Origin: Ekhidna sp051379705
GTDB taxonomy: Bacteria; Bacteroidota; Bacteroidia; Cytophagales; Cyclobacteriaceae
NCBI RefSeq assembly: GCF_051379705.1
Contig: NZ_CP179868.1
Location: forward strand, 1,922,001-1,986,000
Length of the DNA: 64,000 nucleotides
Direction of reading: 5' to 3'
Shown: positions 9,243 through 18,155 of the stretch, piece by piece
Layout of the letters: every line of letters begins with the position of its first letter
Numbering within the stretch: position 1 is the stretch's first letter
Made by a program: the position numbers and the translations under genes
The notes under the pieces: model-generated
Told to the model about the DNA's origin: nothing
Databases searched by the model: none
Seen by the model: the letters and a program-made list of their open reading frames with translations, nothing else

Positions 9243-9830
9243 TTATTCGGCTATTCCAAGAATCACAAAATCGATCATGACCGAATTGTCAATGATCACC
9301 ATTCCATTGGGCAATTTCATTTCTCGTCCAACCTCAAACTCCGTTCGGTCGATGATCAAACTACCCATGATGCCTACCGACTGCTTTCTGGTTGGCAGAT
9401 CGATGGATGGCCCAACAATCGATACTGGACATTCAATCGTTTTCTTAACACCGTGAAGCTCTATTGTGCCTGTTGCTTTGTACTTGTCACCTTCGCCTGT
9501 CAATGATGCTAGCTCAAAACGAATCTCCGGAAACTCAGCCACATTAAGGAAGGCATCACTTTTTACTGCGTCTTCACCGCCCGCATTGTTAGCATCATAA
9601 CTATCTGTTTTGATTGTGATCTGTGCTCTGGTTTTAGATAAATCCTCAGAATCGTACGTCAGCTTTCCACTTACATCTGTGAATCGGCCTACAACTGGCA
9701 CAACGCCAAAGCGGATGACTTTAGACTGAAATGAAGAATGCCCCGCGTCAACGATATACGTTTGACCCAATGACGGTATGGTGGATAACGCAGCACATAA
9801 AATAAGTAGAGACTTGAATCGATTTTTCAT
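9243..9830 (-). CDS. YceI-family periplasmic protein
   Basis: A 195-residue protein with a clear signal peptide ending at LSTIPSLGQ. The YceI domain begins with the typical YIVDAGHSSFQSKVIRFG strand and includes FLNVAEFPEIRF, TGTIELHGVKKTI and RTEFEVGREM. YceI proteins form a beta-barrel that holds isoprenoid-like ligands in the periplasm. It is the first gene of a two-gene YceI operon and lies 67 nt downstream of the AraC-type regulator gene on the same strand, which could make it a target, though this is only inferred from position. Confidence 0.9.
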   Translation of the reverse strand: MKNRFKSLLILCAALSTIPSLGQTYIVDAGHSSFQSKVIRFGVVPVVGRFTDVSGKLTYDSEDLSKTRAQITIKTDSYDANNAGGEDAVKSDAFLNVAEFPEIRFELASLTGEGDKYKATGTIELHGVKKTIECPVSIVGPSIDLPTRKQSVGIMGSLIIDRTEFEVGREMKLPNGMVIIDNSVMIDFVILGIAE

Positions 9831-9897
9831 AGTTTTTTTGATTCAAGACTAGTAGCTAAGACCATCACATTCGACAATTCCAATCGGGATTGCCGAA

Positions 9898-11025
9898 TTA
9901 TGCCGTATTTCTCATGTATCTGGAAGGTGTGGTTCCTTCAAAACGCTTGAAAGCATTCACAAAGGAAGTCTTGTTGTTGAAGCCTGAATCATAGGCGATC
10001 TGCAACAATGTGTACTGAGGATTATTCTGGATTCGCTCTTTCGCCTCACGTACGCGATACGCATTGATTAAATCGAAGAACGTGGTATTCAAATACTGAT
10101 TGATCAGTTGTGAAAGCTGATGGGTATTTAAGTCTAGCTTATCAGCGAGATCCTGGAGCTTGAGTCCTTTGACTAAATAGAGTTGCTCGTCCAAAATCAC
10201 TTGATGAATCTGTTCCTTGTATTTATCTGCCTCCTCCGCTTTGAGTCCGCTTTTTTCATATTTTGTAGCCTCTACCGGACGTTGCCAGCTTACTCCTGCT
10301 ATCCGATAGGATACCAAATAGATCAAAATAGAAGATGGCAGAACATACAAATAATCCATGTGTCGTCTGTAGATCTCGGTATAAAAAAGCAGCACCAAAA
10401 AAATCATTGCAAATACCCAAATCAGGACAAGTCCCAGCCACATGATTCGTAACCATCGAATATCAGATTCATTGATGGAGGATTGTGTTTTCTCAAGCTG
10501 AAGTTGGTACTCTATCAAAGCACTCCTGGACCGAACAAGAAAGTAAAGCAGATAGACAAACTGGAAGATGAAAATGGTGGAGTAGAGGTATTGAATCCAG
10601 GTGATCTCATCCGGACGATTATCAAAAGGAGTGAGCATTCCGTAGTGCACCTGCCGAAAACTAAGAAAGTCGCTAAACAGGATAGGCACCAGCAAACTAA
10701 AAATGATAAATGGGACGAACCATCCAAAATACGCTCTTCCGGATTTCTTGCCTGTTATGGACAAAATATAACCTAAGAAAAGCGGTCCTATCACCATCCA
10801 TGATCCAAATCGTGTTCCATAAAAAACCATTACACCAACATCGTAGGGCCAGCGAATCGCAAGAAATTCCAGCTGCATCCAAAGCAATGCAACCATCATC
10901 CCTAGCAACCACTTCCCTTCACCTCTCTTATGATTTTTTTTAGCGATGATTAGGTTGATCACAAACAAGCTATGAGCAATACTGATGATAATCAGTAAAC
11001 TCCATACATCTAAGGATTGCGTCAT
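9898..11025 (-). CDS. Membrane-anchored AraC-family transcriptional regulator
   Basis: A 375-residue protein with six to seven membrane helices in residues ~5-240 and a C-terminal AraC/XylS double helix-turn-helix domain in ~275-372. The domain includes the first HTH (LQDLADKLDLNTHQLSQLINQ) and the second-HTH signature IAYDSGFNNKTSFVNAFKRF. Such proteins in Bacteroidota are thought to sense an envelope signal and bind DNA from the membrane. I chose the ATG at 11023-11025 (MTQSLDVW). Upstream in-frame ATGs add about 20 residues of unlikely sequence. Confidence 0.88.
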   Translation of the reverse strand: MTQSLDVWSLLIIISIAHSLFVINLIIAKKNHKRGEGKWLLGMMVALLWMQLEFLAIRWPYDVGVMVFYGTRFGSWMVIGPLFLGYILSITGKKSGRAYFGWFVPFIIFSLLVPILFSDFLSFRQVHYGMLTPFDNRPDEITWIQYLYSTIFIFQFVYLLYFLVRSRSALIEYQLQLEKTQSSINESDIRWLRIMWLGLVLIWVFAMIFLVLLFYTEIYRRHMDYLYVLPSSILIYLVSYRIAGVSWQRPVEATKYEKSGLKAEEADKYKEQIHQVILDEQLYLVKGLKLQDLADKLDLNTHQLSQLINQYLNTTFFDLINAYRVREAKERIQNNPQYTLLQIAYDSGFNNKTSFVNAFKRFEGTTPSRYMRNTA

Positions 11026-11142
11026 ATGGTTAAGATAATGAACCATGGAGTAATAAGAACATCCAGACTTTGTACCACCCATCAAAGCTCTCTTTTTTCT
11101 CCTTATTCATTTGGTTAGATTAGTCATCTAAATCTGAAAAGC

Positions 11143-13701
11143 ATGAAGAAGAACTTAACCCTCCTTTTAACCCTTTTATCCTTTTTTACCTATGCCCAGG
11201 TGGATATGACCTATTATTTGCCATCTGGAGTATCATATAATCCAGACATCCCTACCCCAAAGGAAGTATTGGGATATCATCCTGGAGAATGGCATGTCAG
11301 TCATGACCAACTTCTTTTTTACATACGAGAAGTATCTGAAGCTTCTGATCGGATGATTATGCAGGAAACTGGCAGAACATACGAAGGCAGACCCTTGGTT
11401 CAACTCACGATTTCCAACCCTGCCAACCTGGCAAACCTGGATCAGATCAAGGCCGACCATAAAAAACTAACAGATCCGTCTACTTCTGGATCGATGAGTA
11501 CTGATGACATGCCTATTGTGATTTGGTTGGGGTATTCCATCCATGGAAATGAAGCAAGTGGATCAAATGCTTCACTTCTATCTGCCTACTATTTAGCTGC
11601 AGCAATTGGCCCTAAAATCGATGAAATGCTGGAAAATTCCATAATCATTTTAGATCCTTCATATAATCCTGATGGACTGCATAGGTTCTCTACCTGGGTA
11701 AACATGCACAGGTCACACGTTATCAACCCGGATCCGAACGATAGAGAGTATCGGGAAGCCTGGCCTGGTGGAAGAACCAATCACTATTGGTTTGATCTGA
11801 ACAGAGATTGGCTACCATTAGCTCACCCGGAATCCCGAGCTCGTATAGCACGCTTCCATGAGTGGAAACCAAATATCTTGACGGATCATCACGAAATGGG
11901 CACCAATTCGACTTTCTTTTTCCAGCCGGGTATTCCATCTAGAAAATTCCCATGGACGCCGGACAAGAATGTAGACCTGACTCATAAGATGGCTGCCTTC
12001 CATGCAAAATACCTTGATGAAATCGGCTCTCTTTATTACAGCGAAGAAAGCTTTGACGACTTTTACATAGGTAAAGGATCAACCTATCCTGATGTAAATG
12101 GTAGCGTCGGCATCTTGTTTGAACAAGCTAGCTCCAGAGGCCATGCGCAAGAAAACGATTATGGAATCTTGACTTTCCCAATGGCCGTGCGCAATCATTT
12201 CACGACATCCCTTTCTACGCTTGCCTCAGGTATTGCTCATAGAAAAGAATTTCTGGATTATCAGAAGGACTTTTACCAAAGTGCATCAAATCTGGCATCT
12301 CGAGATGCTGTAAAGGCCTATGTTTTCGGTTCAAGAAAAGATCCAATCAAAAATTATGAACTAGCCAAGATGCTAGTGCAGCACAAAATCGATGTGTATC
12401 CACTGGCAAAAAATATGAATAAAGGTGGACGGTCTTTCGAGGCTGACAATGCTTATGTAGTGCCGATGAATCAACCGCAATATCGACTTGCAAAAGCGAT
12501 CTTCGAAACTCGTACCTCATTCAACGATAGTCTGTTCTACGACGTGTCTACCTGGACTATGCCCCTGGCATTCAATCTGCCTTATGCAGAACTTGGAAGT
12601 AAAGACTTGAGCGGAACTATGGGCGACAAAATTGATAATCCGGACATGCCAACGGCTTCTTTAATTGGCAGCAAAGGAGCTTATGCCTACGCCATTGAAC
12701 CGTATGGCTATTTGGTACAGCGAGCTGCAAATCGATTGCTAAGCAAGAAGATTGTGGTACAAATGCTCAACCAATCACACTTTGATGGCTCTCGCACGTA
12801 TCCAAGAGGAACGATGATAATACCTGTCGGAGTGCAGGAAAACAAGCGTCAATGGATCGAGCAGATCATTGATCAAATAGTAAAGGAAGATGCTGTGAAT
12901 GTATATGCACTCAATACAGGTTTGGCAAAATCCGGGGTAGATCTAGGTAGTAGGAGTCATACAACATTGAAAGAGCCCAAAGTGGCGATTTTAGTTGAAG
13001 GTGGTGTAAGTAGTTATGAAGCCGGAGAGGTGTGGCACTTGCTTGACCAACGCTATAAGATGAAGGCAACACTACTCCCAGTAGATCGATTGGGTCGTGA
13101 TCTTTCCAGATATAATCGCATCATTATTCCAAATATGTGGGGATCAGTGAGCGATTCTCAAAAGAAAAATCTTAAAGACTGGGTATCGCAAGGTGGTTTG
13201 ATTATCGCCTGGAAAAATGGAGGTAAGTGGCTTTCTGATGCTGAAATTACCAAGGTTAAATATGCCTCGAGTGATGAGGATGAAGATAAAGAAGATACAT
13301 TTAAGACTTATGCTAATCTAGATGCGGAGCGTGGTGCGCAAGTAACCGGTGGTTCGATTTTCGAAGCAAAAGTCGACTTGACTCATCCGCTTGCTTATGG
13401 AATGGAGAGTGATCGCATGGCGCTTTTTAGAAATCACAACCTGGTAATGGAAAAATCGGAGAATGCGTATGCCAATCCATTGGTGTATTCAGAAAGCCCG
13501 CTGCTTTCAGGGTATGTTTCTGAAGAGAATCTGGATCGATTCAAAAATTCACCTGCCGTAACTGTTTCTAATGTAGGTCGCGGAAAAGTGATTACTTTGG
13601 CGGACAATCCAAACTTCAGAGCATTCTGGTATGGTACCAATAAAATCTTCATGAATGCGTTGTTTTTTGGAGAAGCGATCAGCCGCGGAGCTGGGGAGTA
13701 A
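11143..13701 (+). CDS. Secreted M14 zinc carboxypeptidase-like protein
   Basis: An 852-residue exported metallopeptidase. The signal peptide ends near TYAQ (residue 19). The M14 domain has the first zinc motif HGNE with His134 and Glu137, the substrate-binding-like DPSYNPDG and DLNRDW segments, the third-ligand region DHHEMG, and a candidate catalytic Glu in GILFEQASS. Residues ~620-840 resemble the glutamine-amidotransferase-like domain often joined to this group (VAILVEGG, WKNGGKW, GRGKVITLADNPNFRAFW). The product is probably periplasmic or outer-membrane associated and cuts peptides or murein peptides. It is followed after 18 nt by the MORN-like gene. Confidence 0.9.
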   Translation: MKKNLTLLLTLLSFFTYAQVDMTYYLPSGVSYNPDIPTPKEVLGYHPGEWHVSHDQLLFYIREVSEASDRMIMQETGRTYEGRPLVQLTISNPANLANLDQIKADHKKLTDPSTSGSMSTDDMPIVIWLGYSIHGNEASGSNASLLSAYYLAAAIGPKIDEMLENSIIILDPSYNPDGLHRFSTWVNMHRSHVINPDPNDREYREAWPGGRTNHYWFDLNRDWLPLAHPESRARIARFHEWKPNILTDHHEMGTNSTFFFQPGIPSRKFPWTPDKNVDLTHKMAAFHAKYLDEIGSLYYSEESFDDFYIGKGSTYPDVNGSVGILFEQASSRGHAQENDYGILTFPMAVRNHFTTSLSTLASGIAHRKEFLDYQKDFYQSASNLASRDAVKAYVFGSRKDPIKNYELAKMLVQHKIDVYPLAKNMNKGGRSFEADNAYVVPMNQPQYRLAKAIFETRTSFNDSLFYDVSTWTMPLAFNLPYAELGSKDLSGTMGDKIDNPDMPTASLIGSKGAYAYAIEPYGYLVQRAANRLLSKKIVVQMLNQSHFDGSRTYPRGTMIIPVGVQENKRQWIEQIIDQIVKEDAVNVYALNTGLAKSGVDLGSRSHTTLKEPKVAILVEGGVSSYEAGEVWHLLDQRYKMKATLLPVDRLGRDLSRYNRIIIPNMWGSVSDSQKKNLKDWVSQGGLIIAWKNGGKWLSDAEITKVKYASSDEDEDKEDTFKTYANLDAERGAQVTGGSIFEAKVDLTHPLAYGMESDRMALFRNHNLVMEKSENAYANPLVYSESPLLSGYVSEENLDRFKNSPAVTVSNVGRGKVITLADNPNFRAFWYGTNKIFMNALFFGEAISRGAGE

Positions 13702-13719
13702 AAAACAAACAATTACTGA

Positions 13720-14565
13720 ATGAAAATTCAGCTTAAAATATTCTTAGTAGCAAGCCTCATTTTTGTGAGGCTTGCTGTGTTTGCACAAGAAGAAGAGTCC
13801 TTGGAAGACCTTTTCAAGGTAGACTATGATACGCCTCTTACTCTCGATTTGGAAGAAGAGGAAGAGGATGTAATTGCACCGGTTAAAAAGGAAAAAAAAG
13901 TAAAGCGAAACGTATACTTTGGGTTGAAAACCCGAAAGGCCTTTACTCGAACCATAAGAGGCAACGATGTAATTCTTGACCTTTTCAATGTACTCAAAGA
14001 GTATGTCGGTCCGCCGGAGTATGCATCGGATTTCTACTGGTATGATTACAAGAAAAAGAAAATCATCAATTCGCTCAGAGTAGATCAGAGAAATGCCGGA
14101 GTTCTACATGGCCCTTACGAAAAAAGGGTCGGAGATCAAATCATCGAACAGGGATGGTACTACAAAGGCCTCAAGCATCGGAGGTGGGTACGTTTCAATC
14201 GGCACGACATCCTGCAAGACAAAGCGTATTGGTGGAAAGGATGGCCTCAGGAGTCAAGACTTGCTTACTATGATTTCAAAAAAACCAAATTGCGAGAAGT
14301 GATCCCTGTCCATTATGGTGAAAGAGACGGAGAGTACTGGGCGTTTCATGAGGATGGGTCGCTAGCAGTTAGAGGTGAATATAAGTTCGGCCACAAGGTA
14401 GGTTTATGGCGAGAGTACTATGATGGAGGAAGAGTAAAACGAGAGGTTGTGTATCCCACCGACCCTTTTGACTTCAAGTTCAATCCACATATCACAAGGG
14501 AGTGGGATCCCAAAGGAACATTGATTTACGATCGGGCTAAGTTCCTAAAAGGACGTCTAAACTGA
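13720..14565 (+). CDS. Exported MORN/YwqK-like repeat protein
   Basis: A 281-residue protein with a signal peptide (residues 1-22, ending AVFAQ), an acidic stretch of Glu/Asp around residues 43-52, and C-terminal repeats of the YwqK/MORN type, for example GERDGEYWAFHEDGSLAVRG and GHKVGLWREYYDGGRVKRE. Proteins of this kind in Bacteroidota are exported with no known biochemical role. It is 18 nt downstream of the M14 peptidase and probably in the same transcript. The last 9 nt overlap the end of the convergent GNAT gene. Confidence 0.75.
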   Translation: MKIQLKIFLVASLIFVRLAVFAQEEESLEDLFKVDYDTPLTLDLEEEEEDVIAPVKKEKKVKRNVYFGLKTRKAFTRTIRGNDVILDLFNVLKEYVGPPEYASDFYWYDYKKKKIINSLRVDQRNAGVLHGPYEKRVGDQIIEQGWYYKGLKHRRWVRFNRHDILQDKAYWWKGWPQESRLAYYDFKKTKLREVIPVHYGERDGEYWAFHEDGSLAVRGEYKFGHKVGLWREYYDGGRVKREVVYPTDPFDFKFNPHITREWDPKGTLIYDRAKFLKGRLN

Positions 14566-15012
14566 CATTTCCATTTGTACGTTGCAGCGATTGTACGGTG
14601 AATCATAACCTTCTACATCTTTAAATCCAAGCTTGTAGTAAAGAGATATTGCTGGTTTTAGCACACTATTTGTTTCAAGATAGACCTTTTCAGCGCCAAG
14701 TTCTTTGGCTTTCTCAAGGGTAGCCAAACCTACCTTCCAGCCTATTTTCTTGCCTTGTGCCTCCGTAGAAACAGCCATTTTGGCCAATTCAAAAACTCCA
14801 TTCTCCATCTTGATCAAAGCGCATGTCCCAACAGGCTTGCCTTCCAACAATGCAATAATTATTGCTCCGCCTTTGTCCAGGATATATTCCTGAGGATCAT
14901 TCAGCATCCTGCGATCTGAATCTTCCATGGTGAAATATTCGTTAATCCATGCCTCATTTAGTTCCTTGAATGCCTGGGCATACATAGGTTGGTAATTAAC
15001 AATTTCAATCAT
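14557..15012 (-). CDS. GNAT-family N-acetyltransferase
   Basis: A 151-residue single-domain GNAT enzyme. Motif A is visible as LAKMAVSTEAQGKKIGWKVG (acetyl-CoA pyrophosphate loop, usually Q/RxxGxG/A; here QGKKIG), and the C-terminal NSVLKPAISLYYKLGFKDV is the usual motif B. The acceptor is not predictable. The start overlaps the stop of the acyltransferase gene by 4 nt, which implies translational coupling. Confidence 0.88.
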   Translation of the reverse strand: MIEIVNYQPMYAQAFKELNEAWINEYFTMEDSDRRMLNDPQEYILDKGGAIIIALLEGKPVGTCALIKMENGVFELAKMAVSTEAQGKKIGWKVGLATLEKAKELGAEKVYLETNSVLKPAISLYYKLGFKDVEGYDSPYNRCNVQMEMSV

Positions 15013-16013
15013 CTTTGATAGCTGTAGTATAGTCCGGTAATCATAACTATAACCATCAGAAGGGCAATATTAATTCCCACAAGTGCAAACATTGTGAAAA
15101 AAATCAGAAGCCACCAGATTGGAAATACTACTAATCCAATCCCAAATTTCAGTGAGGAATGAAATACCACATCATCGATTCGCCCAACAATTTTTGTAAT
15201 TACCAACAACGGCAATGGATTTAAAACCCAAGCTAAACGATGCCTCTTTCTTCTTTTCTTTTGAATGGTGACCTTGGAAGTGTCCAATGATTTTAACTCG
15301 TTGAAAGAGAGGTTTTCATGATTTTCCTGAAAGATTTTTTTCGCGCGTTCCTCATAGTCAGGTGTCTCTTCTGGTAAAACCAAGACGCTCTTCATACCAT
15401 CACTCATACCATCACGTATCTCTATGAGTCCTTTAGCTTTGTCGGTCTCATATTTCTGTAAATAATCACTTACTGGAATCGGCTTTCCAAAATTGATGAT
15501 CACAGTTGAGTTTGCTCTCTGATGGTCGAAATAGTTTAAACCAACGGGAAGCACCATGAGATTCTTGTCCAATGCCACTTCGGATTGAAGAGCTAACCGG
15601 GCAGCTCCTTTGGTTAATGGCCTTAGGAAGTGGTGTCTCCCATGATTGCCTTCAGCAAAGATCAAAACTGACCCATCCTTTTCAAAAAGATCACGACACC
15701 CGGCAAATACTTCTTCATTTTGCGACAGCTTGGAATATCCATCGCGAATCCGGTAAATAGGCATCATGTTCATGAGCTGCAGCAGTGGTCTACTCCACCA
15801 GGTGAATACATCTTGTCTGGTCAGATAATGAAGTGGAATTGGGATAAAAGCTCCAACCAAAAGCGCATCCAAAAAGGCATTCTGATGATTGGGGGTTACG
15901 ATAAGTGGAGTATTTCTTGGCACGTTCTCTTTGCCTTCAATCTTGATCTTATGAAAATAAGATTGAAGCATTAGCTTCATCAAAACCTTGAAGCATGCAT
16001 AGAACAAATTCAT
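15009..16013 (-). CDS. 1-acylglycerol-phosphate / glycerol-3-phosphate acyltransferase-like (PlsC superfamily)
   Basis: A 334-residue membrane acyltransferase with the PlsC fold. Block I is PNHQNAFLDAL, with His43 and Asp49 separated by five residues rather than the usual four. Block III is FAEGNHGRHHFLRP, followed by TKGAARLAL. Two hydrophobic segments lie at residues 265-330, so it is probably anchored in the inner membrane by its C-terminus. It would acylate a glycerolipid precursor. The stop of the CNNM gene is immediately upstream (0 nt) and the GNAT gene overlaps downstream, so it sits within a long minus-strand operon. Confidence 0.85.
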   Translation of the reverse strand: MNLFYACFKVLMKLMLQSYFHKIKIEGKENVPRNTPLIVTPNHQNAFLDALLVGAFIPIPLHYLTRQDVFTWWSRPLLQLMNMMPIYRIRDGYSKLSQNEEVFAGCRDLFEKDGSVLIFAEGNHGRHHFLRPLTKGAARLALQSEVALDKNLMVLPVGLNYFDHQRANSTVIINFGKPIPVSDYLQKYETDKAKGLIEIRDGMSDGMKSVLVLPEETPDYEERAKKIFQENHENLSFNELKSLDTSKVTIQKKRRKRHRLAWVLNPLPLLVITKIVGRIDDVVFHSSLKFGIGLVVFPIWWLLIFFTMFALVGINIALLMVIVMITGLYYSYQR

Positions 16014-17297
16014 CTAGGCGAACTCTTCAGTATTAATCAGGGTCAATTTCACCTTGTCGATTCTATTTTCCTCCATAGTGAAAATTGTTATGATAAAAGG
16101 AGGAATTTCAATAACCTCGTTTACGTCAGGAATATCCTCATGGTAGGCAAATATCAAACCGCCTAAAGTATCATACTCACCTTCCGGTAGTGATAGTTTA
16201 TACTCATCATTGAGATAATCAATCTCGTGCCTCGCGCTAAATATAAAGTTGTGCTCATCCAACTTTTGCTCAGTCAGGTATTCGTCATCATGTTCATCTC
16301 TGATCTCTCCGAAAATTTCTTCAATTACGTCTTCAATACTTACAAGTCCTGAAGTTCCGCCGTATTCATCTACTACCAGAGCAAGGCTTTTTCGATCGGT
16401 GATAAACTGGATCAGTAGTTCATTGGCCAGCATGGTTTCCGGGACGATAGGGATCTCTGTCAAAATCGATTTGATATCTTCCGGCTTTTTGAACAATTCC
16501 AAAACATGACAATACCCTATCACATCATCGATTGACTCTTTATATACAAGAACCTTCGAATGACCACTTTCAACAAAGTATTCCTTAAGTTCTTCCAAAG
16601 TGTCATTCACATCTACTGCGATGATTTCTGTTCTTGGAATCATACATTCACGAACCTTGATCGTCTTAAATTCGATAGCGTTGTTAAAAATCTTGGCATC
16701 AATTTCTGCTTCCTCCTCTTCTTTAATATTGAGAATATTGTTCTTGATATAGTTGTTTAGATCAGTGAGGCCGAAAACCGGTTTTTCATCAGAAAGTCGA
16801 TAGCCAAACATCCAGATGAAAAGCGCAGATATTTTTACCACTAGGTAAACCACCGGAAACATCAGCACATACACCAGTCCCATTGGGAAGGCGAATAGCC
16901 TGAGCGAAAAATCAGGGTTTATCAGAAATAAACTTTTGGGGAGAAACTCTGCTGCAAGAAGCACCAAAAATGTTGAGAAAACTGATTGTATGATCAGCAC
17001 TATTATATCTGTGGCAAGAGCTGTAGGCAACAATGAAACAATTATTGGCTCAAGCAGGCTGGCCATAAATATGCCATATAATACCAAGGCGATGTTGTTT
17101 CCAACTAACATAGTTGCCAAAAACTGAGATTGATTTCCGGTAAACAATGCCAGAATACGTCCTGCCAGGTTACCTTTTTTCTTCAGTACCTCAATGTGAA
17201 GCTTGTCTGCAGAAACAAAAGCGATTTCCATACCGGAAAAAAATGCCGAGAATAGTAAACAGAGAAGTATGATCAAATAGGGGAACGGATCATCCAT
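16014..17297 (-). CDS. CNNM/CorC (hemolysin C) family transporter-like protein, GldE-like
   Basis: A 427-residue protein with an N-terminal DUF21 membrane domain (about four helices, residues 5-160), a pair of CBS domains (RECMIPRTEIIAVD and VDEYGGTSGLVSIEDVIEEIFG) and a C-terminal CorC/HlyC domain (residues ~345-425). Members are linked to Mg2+/Co2+ transport, and in gliding Bacteroidota the related GldE supports motility. The order coaX - OMP - TPR - lptC - CNNM is common in the phylum and is kept here. It overlaps the small membrane gene upstream by 8 nt. Confidence 0.88.
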   Translation of the reverse strand: MDDPFPYLIILLCLLFSAFFSGMEIAFVSADKLHIEVLKKKGNLAGRILALFTGNQSQFLATMLVGNNIALVLYGIFMASLLEPIIVSLLPTALATDIIVLIIQSVFSTFLVLLAAEFLPKSLFLINPDFSLRLFAFPMGLVYVLMFPVVYLVVKISALFIWMFGYRLSDEKPVFGLTDLNNYIKNNILNIKEEEEAEIDAKIFNNAIEFKTIKVRECMIPRTEIIAVDVNDTLEELKEYFVESGHSKVLVYKESIDDVIGYCHVLELFKKPEDIKSILTEIPIVPETMLANELLIQFITDRKSLALVVDEYGGTSGLVSIEDVIEEIFGEIRDEHDDEYLTEQKLDEHNFIFSARHEIDYLNDEYKLSLPEGEYDTLGGLIFAYHEDIPDVNEVIEIPPFIITIFTMEENRIDKVKLTLINTEEFA

Positions 17298-17514
17298 GCT
17301 TTCGCTTCTTTTTCTTTTGATTTTTGGAGAATTTCAATGTCTCCTTTTCTCGGGCTTGACGTTGGCCCTTTCGATAACCATATAAAAATAAGAGTGCTAT
17401 ACTAAACATAAAAATCCAGTAAGACTCTGCGAGCCCCACCACGATCGCCTGATCCACACCTACAATGAAGGTACAAAATACCAATACAAAGAGTATGACA
17501 TCAAATAGTTTCAT
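17290..17514 (-). CDS. Small two-helix membrane protein of unknown function
   Basis: A 74-residue protein with two hydrophobic helices (residues ~5-22 and ~30-45) and a very basic C-terminal tail rich in Lys, Arg and Gln. It overlaps lptC by 1 nt and the CNNM gene by 8 nt, so it is a real operon member rather than a shadow ORF. I know no assigned function. Confidence 0.75.
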   Translation of the reverse strand: MKLFDVILFVLVFCTFIVGVDQAIVVGLAESYWIFMFSIALLFLYGYRKGQRQAREKETLKFSKNQKKKKRKHG

Positions 17515-18155
17515 TAATTCTGCTTAGCTGGTGTCAATGGAATATCTCGTTGGGCTGGGCTGCCAGGATCATCTTCTAAAGTAAACGTTCCTTTTGGTTT
17601 TAGGATGCGGTACTCTGTGAAATCCTGATTTGATTGCATCCCTTCGCCTGTGTGTACTTCTCCATCTGAATTTATCGTTACAAACTTGTCGGTGAAGAAT
17701 CTTTCTTCTGTTTGGTTCCAAAACAGCTCTTCAGTATTTAGTTCGTCCTGATTTGCATAGCTCTTTACGATTACGTTCCCCTCTGCTCGATAGAGATTCT
17801 CAGCCTTGGTGAAGTAAACATAATTTGCAGTAAAGTAACTGGTCACTTGTCCTCTGCTGTTGTACCAATTAATCCGAAAGCCGCTAGGCCATTCTCGATC
17901 TCCGTTCTCAAAATTGTTTTGAAGTGCCGTTTCAAGTTGCATTACTACTATGCCTGAATCGCTCATTTGAGTAACCGCACTGTCCATGGAAGACAATGGA
18001 CCTTCATATAAAGGTTGGTCAATGAGGTCCTTGCGCTGATTGCAAGCGAAGACAACCACCCAAAGACCTAAAACTAAAAAGCGACCTGGAAGTACCTTCC
18101 AGGTCGCATTAATGATTTTTTTGGGAATAATATTAGTTTGCTGGTCGTCTCTCAA
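17514..18155 (-). CDS. lptC: LptC-like LPS export lipoprotein
   Basis: A probable LptC family protein that bridges LptB2FG and LptA and passes lipopolysaccharide across the periplasm. After an N-terminal hydrophobic stretch ending in the lipobox-like VVFAC, the domain shows the OstA/LptC pattern (YNSRGQVTSYFTANYVYF, YRAEGNVIVKSY, TNSDGEVHTGEG-like turns). The 5' end is unusual. The only good in-frame start is TTG at 18155, which overlaps the TPR gene by 23 nt, and a perfect terminator-like hairpin (18081-18107) is inside the first 25 codons. No ATG, GTG or TTG lies between the hairpin and the lipobox apart from a GTG five codons before the Cys. Confidence 0.8.
   Translation of the reverse strand: MRDDQQTNIIPKKIINATWKVLPGRFLVLGLWVVVFACNQRKDLIDQPLYEGPLSSMDSAVTQMSDSGIVVMQLETALQNNFENGDREWPSGFRINWYNSRGQVTSYFTANYVYFTKAENLYRAEGNVIVKSYANQDELNTEELFWNQTEERFFTDKFVTINSDGEVHTGEGMQSNQDFTEYRILKPKGTFTLEDDPGSPAQRDIPLTPAKQN
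18071..18107 (-). terminator. Terminator-like hairpin inside the lptC 5' coding region, after the TPR gene
   Basis: On the minus strand GCGACCTGGAAG-GTA-CTTCCAGGTCGC forms a perfect 12-bp stem with a 3-nt loop, followed by TTTTTAGTTTT. It lies 25 nt past the TPR stop codon, a normal place for an intrinsic terminator, yet it also encodes residues within the lptC N-terminus if translation starts at TTG 18155. It may act as a partial terminator or attenuator relieved by translation. Confidence 0.75.
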
